Notes under the pieces: model-generated
Told to the model about the DNA's origin: nothing
Seen by the model: the letters and a program-made list of their open reading frames with translations, nothing else
The model's database searches: none
NCBI GenBank assembly: GCA_028865845.1
Contig: JAGWJK010000395.1
Span: 1-5,267, forward strand
Reading direction: 5' to 3'
Length of the DNA stretch: 5,267 bases
Source of the DNA: Rhizobiaceae bacterium
GTDB lineage: Bacteria > Pseudomonadota > Alphaproteobacteria > Rhizobiales > Rhizobiaceae
In this document: positions 1 through 4,162 of the stretch, in pieces
Layout of the letters: every line of letters starts with the position of its first letter
How positions within the stretch are numbered: position 1 is the first letter of the stretch
Position numbers and translations under genes: made by a program

Positions 1-3
1 AAG

Positions 4-38
4 ACCCGCCGGCGCGATCGCCCGGCGGGTTTTTGTTT
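4..38 (+). terminator. Rho-independent terminator of an off-window + strand gene
   Basis: A perfect 9-bp GC-rich stem (ACCCGCCGG at 4-12 with CCGGCGGGT at 22-30) has a 9-nt loop and is followed by TTTTTGTTT at 30-38. This is a textbook intrinsic terminator reading rightward. No gene precedes it inside the window, so it must close a + strand gene that ends left of base 1. The opposite strand has no T-tract after the stem. Confidence 0.9.
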
Positions 39-215
39 GAAGGCGGAACGGTACGTTCGAAAGGGCGGGTCGGTGGGATCGACGGATACGCGCGGTCGAA
101 GAACTCGCGGTGCTTGGCGACAGGCTACATCGCGCTGATCGGACGGCAGCAGCCGAACTCACGCAATCTACGCGCGTCCCTTGATATTAGGCATGCGAAA
201 CACGACATTTCTGCC
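39..215. other. Spacer between terminator and small gene; no gene seen
   Basis: These 177 bases hold no convincing gene. The reading frame of the following small ORF stays open back to a TTG at 33, but that TTG lies in the T-tract of the terminator and the extra residues look like translated spacer. A short inverted repeat (GAACG at 46-50 with CGTTC at 54-58) is present. A TTGATA at 181-186 could be a -35 element for the small gene, with a poor -10 (GACATT, 204-209) after 17 bp. If that were used, transcription would start almost at the ATG at 216. Confidence 0.4.
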
Positions 216-449
216 ATGACCGAAATTCAACCACCTTCTGTCGGGGAAGAACATCCCGACCGGCACACCTGGTGCCAGTTCGCCATGCATGCCGCTTTTG
301 CGGAATTGGCTAAACGCGCCCTCAATGCAGGATGGCGCGAACGCGAAGTTGCGGCCACGCTGGTTGATCTGGCGGACCGACACATGATCGACCTCATCAC
401 CGTCGAGGAGATGGACGCCATCCTCGGCGATATCTTGAAGGAACGGTAG
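216..449 (+). CDS. Small hypothetical protein (77 aa)
   Basis: I do not recognise this protein and assign no function. The likely product is 77 aa from the ATG at 216, beginning MTEIQPPSVGEEHPDRHTWC and ending DAILGDILKER. It is acidic at both ends. It looks mostly helical in the middle, with an Ala-rich stretch (about residues 24-36, AMHAAFAELAKRA) and a second helix-prone segment (about 42-73). It has no signal peptide, membrane segment or cysteine cluster. The composition is protein-like, unlike the spacer upstream, which is why I prefer 216 to the in-frame TTG at 33. No Shine-Dalgarno sequence precedes 216. An 8-codon ORF (193-219, MRNTTFLP) ends in TGA overlapping this ATG as ATGA, so translational coupling or leaderless translation are both possible. 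It stands alone on its strand. Confidence 0.6.
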   Translation: MTEIQPPSVGEEHPDRHTWCQFAMHAAFAELAKRALNAGWREREVAATLVDLADRHMIDLITVEEMDAILGDILKER

Positions 450-536
450 ACCGCCGGACCCTCTCAGCTAGGCAGTATTACCCGGGTCTCAAGAATAAAC
501 GTAGCTCGTGTATCTGGAGCGAAAATAGGAAGTTAA
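450..536. other. Convergent spacer between small gene and tRNA-Arg
   Basis: This 87-bp gap lies between the stop of the + strand small gene and the 3' end of the - strand tRNA. It contains a palindrome ACCCGGGT (480-487) and a weak 4-bp hairpin (GCTC/GAGC around 504-519). Neither is followed by a good T-tract, so I cannot point to a clear terminator for either neighbour. Confidence 0.4.
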
Positions 537-613
<77 letters not shown>

Positions 614-623
614 CCAGAATATG

Positions 624-647
624 CCGCCGCAGCGAATGCTGCAGCGG
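624..647. other. Strong hairpin between complex I gene and tRNA
   Basis: CCGCCGCAGC (624-633) and GCTGCAGCGG (638-647) form a 10-bp stem with one mismatch and a GAAT/ATTC tetraloop. No T-tract follows on either strand, so it does not look like an intrinsic terminator. On the - strand it sits between the stop of the NDUFS4-like gene and the tRNA 5' end. An mRNA 3'-end stabiliser left after tRNA excision is a plausible role (inference). Confidence 0.5.
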
Positions 648-676
648 GCATCAAATGCCTGACTCTCGCCCGAAAC

Positions 677-982
677 TCAATGGGTCCAGGGCTGAATGCG
701 GGTGAAACGGAAGTTGTCCGTGTAGGAGACCGTCTGACGGATGGGGTCTTTCGGCGCGATGACCCGGTACTCGATGCCTTCGCGCTTGGCATAGGCTTCG
801 GCCTGCTCCTGGCTCTCGAAGGTCAGCTTCAACTGCTGGCGCATATCGCCCGAGGAGGTGTAGCCCATGATCGGATCGATCTTGCGCGCACTTTCCTGAT
901 CAAACTCAAGGACCCAGATATTGGTCTTGGCCTTGCCGGACTGCATGGCGGTTTTTGCGGGACGGTAAATCTTGGCAGGCAT
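677..982 (-). CDS. NDUFS4-like accessory subunit of respiratory complex I
   Basis: The 101-aa product (MPAKIYRPAKTAMQSGKAKT at the start, RFTRIQPWTH at the end) matches the ETC complex I subunit family related to mitochondrial NDUFS4, the 18-kDa accessory subunit of NADH:ubiquinone oxidoreductase. Family features seen are the N-terminal IYRPAKTAMQSGKAKT segment, then NIWVLEFDQE, the GYTSSGDMRQQLKLTF core (about residues 48-63), and a C-terminal stretch on YRVIAPKDP and the aromatic tail. Alphaproteobacteria carry this subunit as a supernumerary part of an otherwise 14-subunit bacterial complex; it is expected on the cytoplasmic peripheral arm. The length is normal for bacterial members. The ATG at 982 is chosen because GGAGG (997-993) lies 10 nt upstream; an in-frame ATG at 1066 has no such signal and would add 28 unrelated residues. 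It is outside any nuo operon here. Two hairpins precede it and tRNA-Arg follows it. Confidence 0.9.
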   Translation of the reverse strand: MPAKIYRPAKTAMQSGKAKTNIWVLEFDQESARKIDPIMGYTSSGDMRQQLKLTFESQEQAEAYAKREGIEYRVIAPKDPIRQTVSYTDNFRFTRIQPWTH

Positions 983-992
983 CGCTGCAGCG

Positions 993-997
993 CCTCC
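993..997 (-). promoter_or_regulatory. Shine-Dalgarno GGAGG of the NDUFS4-like gene
   Basis: GGAGG on the - strand ends 10 nt before the ATG at 982. It fixes that start over the upstream in-frame ATG at 1066. Confidence 0.75.
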
Positions 998-1002
998 GGA
1001 AT

Positions 1003-1021
1003 AGACAGGGAAGTCCTGTCT
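1003..1021. repeat. 7-bp inverted repeat beside the ribosome binding site
   Basis: AGACAGG (1003-1009) and CCTGTCT (1015-1021) form a perfect 7-bp inverted repeat with a 5-nt loop. On the - strand it ends only 5 nt before the Shine-Dalgarno sequence of the NDUFS4-like gene, so it could be a 5'-UTR hairpin or an operator. On the + strand it is followed by TTT (1022-1024) and a T-rich stretch, which gives it a weak terminator look in that direction. Confidence 0.5.
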
Positions 1022-1069
1022 TTTGCTTCTCTTGGTCTGCGCCCCGCCAGCGAAGGCAGAGCGCATATG

Positions 1070-1101
1070 GGGATTTGCTTAGCCGCGAATCCCTTTGTTT
1101 T
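1070..1101 (+). terminator. Terminator-like hairpin reading rightward, no + gene upstream
   Basis: GGGATTTGC (1070-1078) pairs with GCGAATCCC (1085-1093) in a 9-bp stem with one G-T pair and a 6-nt loop TTAGCC. It is followed by TTTGTTTT (1094-1101). The shape is that of an intrinsic terminator for + strand transcription, yet no + strand gene precedes it. It could stop antisense transcripts before they enter eptA, or end an unrecognised small RNA. On the - strand it has no T-tract and would be a leader or intergenic structure. Confidence 0.45.
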
Positions 1102-1104
1102 CAA
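1076..1104 (-). promoter_or_regulatory. Weak candidate promoter for the NDUFS4-like gene
   Basis: On the - strand TTGAAA (1104-1099) is a good -35 match. Seventeen bases later comes TAAGCA (1081-1076), a poor -10 match. Transcription would start near 1070, giving a leader of about 90 nt that contains the 1003-1021 hairpin. The candidate overlaps the 1070-1093 hairpin. The weak -10 keeps confidence low. Confidence 0.25.
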
Positions 1105-1106
1105 GC

Positions 1107-1123
1107 AAAAATGGGAGTGTCCC
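1107..1123 (-). terminator. Possible weak terminator of eptA
   Basis: Directly after the eptA stop on the - strand, GGGA (1123-1120) and TCCC (1116-1113) form a 4-bp stem with a CAC loop, followed by A and TTTTT (1111-1107). The T-tract is good, but the stem is short for efficient termination. Partial read-through into the NDUFS4-like gene is possible. Confidence 0.35.
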
Positions 1124-1126
1124 GCC

Positions 1127-2788
1127 TCAATCGGCCAGCGCTACGGTGTTCGGCTTGCCACGGCAGGCGGCGAACAGGTCGAGAGACGGATCATAGACCT
1201 TCGTCGCGACATCCATGAGGCCGAGGACGCTGTGGAAAAGGTTGTCGTGCGAGTGCGGCGCATCGGCCCCTGCCTTGAGGCAGGCCATGTCGACGCCCGA
1301 GCTTGCGCGGAAGTCCTTGTCGAGCCAGACGAGGATCGGCACGTGCGTCTGCTGCGGCGGCGCGATGACGTAGGGCGTGCCATGCAGGTAAAGGCCGTTT
1401 TCGCCGAGCGATTCGCCGTGGTCGGAAAGGTAGATCATCGAGCCCGAGATCTTGTCGGCATGCTGCTTCAGGTGATCGATGACGCTGGAAACGACATGGT
1501 CTGTGAAGAGGATCGTGTTGTCATAGGCGTTGACGATCTCCTCCGGCGTGCATTTGCCGAATTCGGCGGTGCGACAATCGGGCGTGAACCGGCGAAACTC
1601 TTCCGGATAGCGCTGGTAATAGGCCGGTCCATGGCTGCCGAGCTGATGCAGCACAAGCACGCTGTCGCCCTTCACGTTGTTCAGCCAGTTGTCGAGCTTG
1701 TCGAGCAGAACCGTGTCATGACACTCGCCGTCGCGACAGAAGCGCGGATCGGCGGCTGCCGGCAGAAAGGTGTAGGGCGCGCGCGCCGTTACGCCATAGC
1801 TGCCTGTATCATTGTCCCACCAGGTCACGCCGATCCTGGCATGGCCGAGGACATCGAGCAGGTTTTCAGTCTCCAGCGCCTTGCTATGCTTATAGGTCGC
1901 GCGGGTATAGACGGAGAACATGCACGGGATCGATGTCGCGGTCGCGGTGCCGCAGCTGGTCGAGTTCGGGAAGTAGACGATGTCCTGCTTTGCCAGTTCG
2001 GGATTGGTGTCGCGCGCGTAGCCGCCGAGCGAAAAATTCTGCGCGCGTGCCGTTTCGCCGGCAACGATGATGGTGACGCGCGGCTTGCCGCCGACGCCTG
2101 CGCTGCGCTGGTGTGCATCCTCGCCAAGCGGCTGGACGACGACATGCCGGTCGCGCTCCGCCTCGACAGCGTAGCGGATGGTGCTGACGATCGGCACGAC
2201 CGGATTGAGCGTCAGGACCAGATCCTTGTGCTCACGGCCGACGGCGGCGAAGGTGCGCGAAAAACCAAGGCCGGCGGCGAGGAAAATCGCAAGGCAAGGC
2301 AGAATGACGGCCATGTTCCAGACGAATTTCTTGATGAACGGCCTGTGCACCACCCGCACCCACAGGATTAGCAGCGACGGCAGGATGCCGGTCAGGAAAA
2401 TATGCGTGACGAAGGTCAGCGTGATCAGATGCGCGGATTCCGCCTGAGTGGTCACCGCTGCGTTGCGGATCATGTCCTTGTCGATGATGACGCCAAACTG
2501 GTCGTTGAACCACGAGGCCGAGGACGAAACGATGACGAAGAAGATGAGGATCGGCTTCGTCAGATACTTCACCGAAAAAGTCGTCAGCAGCGCCAGCATG
2601 AGCGCGGAAACACCGATGACGAAGGCCGCGTAAACCACGGGATCGGCGCCGAGATAATCGTAGGACCTGGTCCAGAACGTCTGGTTTGGAACGATCAGCA
2701 GATAGAGAGTGGTCAGCAGACAGAGGGTAACGCTGCCCATTCTAGGACGGAGCCCCCGGCTCTCGCCCTCCATTGCATGTTCAGACAA
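1127..2788 (-). CDS. eptA: Phosphoethanolamine transferase, EptA/MCR type
   Basis: An inner-membrane enzyme that moves phosphoethanolamine from PE to an envelope acceptor on the periplasmic side (lipid A in studied homologues). The 553-aa length is full size for the family. Five membrane segments are visible at about residues 17-34, 50-71, 77-93, 120-144 and 155-176. A linker leads to a periplasmic sulfatase-fold domain (about 236-553). Aligned by motif to MCR-1, the metal site and nucleophile are present: Glu245 in AGETAR, Thr283 in SCGTATATSIPC, Asp456-His457 in YLSDHGES, and supporting His386 (GSHGPAYYQRYP) and His469 (YLHGTPY). Three probable disulfides are conserved: Cys279-Cys289, Cys351-Cys356 and Cys405-Cys413. 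The start is probably TTG at 2788, because GGAGA lies 7 nt upstream; the in-frame ATG at 2773 has no such signal. The stop is 144 bp from the next gene. A tandem box upstream (2877-2893) suggests response-regulator control. The acceptor cannot be read from sequence. Confidence 0.93.
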   Translation of the reverse strand: MSEHAMEGESRGLRPRMGSVTLCLLTTLYLLIVPNQTFWTRSYDYLGADPVVYAAFVIGVSALMLALLTTFSVKYLTKPILIFFVIVSSSASWFNDQFGVIIDKDMIRNAAVTTQAESAHLITLTFVTHIFLTGILPSLLILWVRVVHRPFIKKFVWNMAVILPCLAIFLAAGLGFSRTFAAVGREHKDLVLTLNPVVPIVSTIRYAVEAERDRHVVVQPLGEDAHQRSAGVGGKPRVTIIVAGETARAQNFSLGGYARDTNPELAKQDIVYFPNSTSCGTATATSIPCMFSVYTRATYKHSKALETENLLDVLGHARIGVTWWDNDTGSYGVTARAPYTFLPAAADPRFCRDGECHDTVLLDKLDNWLNNVKGDSVLVLHQLGSHGPAYYQRYPEEFRRFTPDCRTAEFGKCTPEEIVNAYDNTILFTDHVVSSVIDHLKQHADKISGSMIYLSDHGESLGENGLYLHGTPYVIAPPQQTHVPILVWLDKDFRASSGVDMACLKAGADAPHSHDNLFHSVLGLMDVATKVYDPSLDLFAACRGKPNTVALAD

Positions 2789-2795
2789 TAGCTAT

Positions 2796-2800
2796 TCTCC
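2796..2800 (-). promoter_or_regulatory. Shine-Dalgarno GGAGA supporting a TTG start of eptA
   Basis: GGAGA on the - strand, preceded by CCT, is separated by 7 nt from TTG at 2788-2786. The next in-frame ATG (2773) is 22 nt from this site and has no purine-rich sequence of its own, so TTG is the better initiation codon. Confidence 0.65.
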
Positions 2801-2861
2801 AGGACGCGATGCGGCGCAAAGCGGATTAATGACCGCATTCCCCTCTGCCAAAAACGCGCCG

Positions 2862-2893
2862 CATATATGACTTTCCTGACAATAACCTGAACA
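2862..2893 (-). promoter_or_regulatory. Candidate eptA promoter with tandem PhoP/PmrA-like box
   Basis: On the - strand TGTTCA (2893-2888), 5 nt, TTGTCA (2882-2877), 9 nt, TATATG (2867-2862) occur in order. The two hexamers are direct repeats 11 bp apart (the wider match is TGTTCAGG and TTGTCAGG). That is the hexamer-N5-hexamer layout bound by OmpR-family response regulators such as PhoP and PmrA, placed where the second half-site would meet the -35 region. A start near 2855 would give a leader of about 65 nt. The spacing and layout are seen; the regulator is inference. Confidence 0.4.
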
Positions 2894-3039
2894 AAAAATG
2901 TCCCGGTGCCGAAAAGACGGGCAAAAATACCCGCGCAGGCGCTCATCCAATGGCGCCCGCGAGCTGAGACTGGAAGCGATCTTTGCGACAACACGCATTA
3001 CAAGATATTGATTTTCATATCCATTATGGAACCTCGCCG

Positions 3040-3055
3040 AATTGCCGCGATATCG
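3040..3055 (+). repeat. Distant copy of the ATTGCCGCG repeat
   Basis: AATTGCCGCGATATCG here matches AATTGCCGCGCGATCG at 3274-3289 in 14 of 16 positions. It lies about 230 bp upstream of the pair in front of the MipA-like gene, near the middle of the divergent region. It could be an auxiliary binding site for the same factor, or chance in GC-rich DNA. Confidence 0.35.
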
Positions 3056-3147
3056 GGACTGCGCCGCGAATGAAAAAATGTTGAAAACTCGCCTTCAGTT
3101 CCCTGTCAGTTTCGTCAGTCAAGAAAGCGGCCGCCAAAACCTTTGCC

Positions 3148-3176
3148 TTGACACATTGGCGCCAGAGGGATTTTCT
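3148..3176 (+). promoter_or_regulatory. Candidate promoter of the MipA-like gene
   Basis: A perfect TTGACA (3148-3153, preceded by C as in many alphaproteobacterial -35 elements) is followed after 17 bp by TTTTCT (3171-3176), a weak -10. Transcription would start near 3183, leaving a 5' leader of about 120 nt that includes the 3194-3211 hairpin and the direct repeats at 3254-3285. The strong -35 with weak -10 would suit an activated promoter (inference). Confidence 0.45.
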
Positions 3177-3193
3177 CCTGCCGGGGATCGATA

Positions 3194-3211
3194 TCGACAT
3201 CTCTCTGTCGA
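3194..3211 (+). repeat. Hairpin at the start of the MipA-like gene leader
   Basis: TCGACA (3194-3199) and TGTCGA (3206-3211) form a perfect 6-bp stem with loop TCTCTC. If transcription starts near 3183, this would be the first structure in the leader and might protect the 5' end. It is not followed by a T-tract, so it is not a terminator. Confidence 0.4.
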
Positions 3212-3253
3212 GACATCGTGGTCTTTGACGGCGAATGAGCATGACATGGGGCC

Positions 3254-3285
3254 ATTGCCGCGCGTTTTGCGTCAATTGCCGCGCG
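3254..3285 (+). repeat. Exact 11-bp direct repeat ATTGCCGCGCG, 21-bp period
   Basis: ATTGCCGCGCG occurs at 3254-3264 and again at 3275-3285, start to start 21 bp, which is two helical turns. The second copy ends 8 bp before the Shine-Dalgarno sequence of the MipA-like gene. A related third copy is at 3040-3055. Same-face spacing suggests a protein-binding pair or a leader RNA element; no known motif is recognised. Confidence 0.5.
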
Positions 3286-3292
3286 ATCGATC

Positions 3293-3297
3293 GGGGA
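3293..3297 (+). promoter_or_regulatory. Ribosome binding site of the MipA-like gene
   Basis: GGGGA lies 6 nt before the ATG at 3304. It supports that start, which also puts an Arg-Arg and hydrophobic signal peptide at the N-terminus. The upstream in-frame ATG at 3235 has no comparable site. Confidence 0.6.
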
Positions 3298-3303
3298 ACG
3301 CTT

Positions 3304-4146
3304 ATGCGACGATTTTACGCCACATCGATGAATGTCGGCATCGCGGCCATGGTGCCGGTGCTCACCGTGTTTGCCGCTTTTTCCTCATCCCCCGCCACGG
3401 CGCAGGAAACGACGCCGGCGCAATCGAAGCAATGGATTGTCACCTTGGGCGGCACTGCGGAATATGGGCCCTCTTACGAAGGGTCGAAACATTATTCCTT
3501 CAGCGGCATGCCTTCGTTCGACATTAGACGGATGGGCGAGCCGGCCGGCTATAGCGCCCCGGATGACAATATCGACTACAGCCTCCTCGATATGGACGGC
3601 TTTGAAGCCGGCCCGGTCGCCGGCCTCAGGAGCGGGCGTTCCGCTTTCGATGATCATGATCTCGAAGGTTTGCGCAGGGTGCATTGGACGATCGATGCCG
3701 GCGCCTTTGCGCAATATTGGCCGGTTGAGGATCGTCTGCGGCTGCGAGGCGAGATGCGGCAGGCCCTGTGGGATGGTGATGGTCTGGCGGCGGATTTCGC
3801 CGTCGACTGGTTCCAGCCGGTGAGCGAGGACGTCGTCATTTCGGCCGGCCCGCGAATGTCTTTCGGAAACTCCACTTTCATGCAGAAAAACTTCGGCGTC
3901 TCGCAGGGTGAAGCTGCAAGCAACGGTCGCGTCTCGGCCTTCGATGCCGATGGCGGCTTGAAATCGGTCGGCCTTATGGTGGCCGCGACCTATACGATAT
4001 CGCCGGCGTGGAGCGTCATTGCCTATGACAGGTTCGACCGGCTGACAGGCGACGCTGCCAACAGTCCCATCACCTCGCAGTTCGGTTCGGAAAACCAGAA
4101 TATCCTCGGCCTGACCATCAATCGGTCGTTCGCCGTCGGCTTCTGA
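3304..4146 (+). CDS. MipA/OmpV-family outer-membrane protein
   Basis: The 280-aa product is a secreted beta-barrel protein of the MipA/OmpV type. MipA in E. coli binds the murein transglycosylase MltA and PBP1B; OmpV-type relatives are outer-membrane proteins of mostly unclear role. A Sec signal peptide is seen: MRRFYATSMN, a hydrophobic core at about residues 11-26, and a cleavage site after SPATA (residue 33). The mature part opens with a family-like strand and loop (WIVTLGGTAEYGPSYEGS, then a GMPSFDIRR segment). It has alternating polar/hydrophobic strands throughout and ends in Phe (SFAVGF), the usual outer-membrane barrel signature. The ATG at 3304 is favoured by GGGGA 6 nt upstream; an ATG at 3235 would bury the signal peptide behind 23 unlikely residues. 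The gene is divergent from eptA and convergent with cfa, 16 bp between stops. A specific partner cannot be inferred. Confidence 0.85.
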   Translation: MRRFYATSMNVGIAAMVPVLTVFAAFSSSPATAQETTPAQSKQWIVTLGGTAEYGPSYEGSKHYSFSGMPSFDIRRMGEPAGYSAPDDNIDYSLLDMDGFEAGPVAGLRSGRSAFDDHDLEGLRRVHWTIDAGAFAQYWPVEDRLRLRGEMRQALWDGDGLAADFAVDWFQPVSEDVVISAGPRMSFGNSTFMQKNFGVSQGEAASNGRVSAFDADGGLKSVGLMVAATYTISPAWSVIAYDRFDRLTGDAANSPITSQFGSENQNILGLTINRSFAVGF

Positions 4147-4155
4147 TCGGCGAAC
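4128..4155. other. Hairpin across the stop codon between convergent genes
   Basis: GTTCGCCG (4128-4135) and CGGCGAAC (4148-4155) form a perfect 8-bp stem around a 12-nt loop that contains the TGA of the MipA-like gene. It would form in the 3' end of both convergent transcripts. There is no T-tract on either side, so it may act as a shared 3'-end stabiliser or a weak, factor-assisted terminator rather than a classical intrinsic one. Confidence 0.5.
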
Positions 4156-4162
4156 TCCGCCC

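Larger units (their letters stand above)
2789..3303. other. 515-bp divergent regulatory region between eptA and the MipA-like gene
   Basis: No gene is supported here. It holds the control elements of two divergent genes: the eptA leader and candidate promoter on the left (2789-2893), an AT-rich stretch at about 3000-3028, and a promoter plus long leader for the outer-membrane gene on the right (3148-3303). The AT-rich part has an inverted repeat GATAT (3004-3008)/ATATC (3017-3021) that is only a partial match to a Fur box. The ORFs on both strands here lack ribosome binding sites and protein-like composition, and they run out of frame into the flanking genes. Confidence 0.6.

Noticed and set aside
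33..215. N-terminal extension of the 77-aa gene from TTG at 33
   Set aside because: The TTG lies in the T-tract of a strong terminator and the extra 61 residues are not protein-like, so the ATG at 216 is preferred.
983..1066. Longer NDUFS4-like protein starting at ATG 1066
   Set aside because: No ribosome binding site there, and the added residues match no family sequence; GGAGG clearly supports 982.
680..2371. 563-codon + strand ORF opposite the NDUFS4-like gene and eptA
   Set aside because: It is the mirror frame of GC-rich codons. The translation is Arg/Val/Ala-rich without a fold or motif, there is no ribosome binding site, and it crosses two well-supported genes on the other strand.
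3004..3021. Fur-box-like inverted repeat GATAT-N8-ATATC
   Set aside because: Roughly 13 of 19 positions match the classical Fur box, but the inner part is asymmetric and AT-rich DNA gives such matches easily. Alphaproteobacterial iron control usually uses other sites.
3024..3275. 83-codon - strand ORF in the divergent region
   Set aside because: No ribosome binding site, no recognisable motif, and it overlaps the candidate promoter and repeats of the MipA-like gene.
3042..3527. 161-codon + strand ORF across the divergent region
   Set aside because: It runs out of frame into the signal-peptide region of the MipA-like gene, has no ribosome binding site and mixed low-quality composition.
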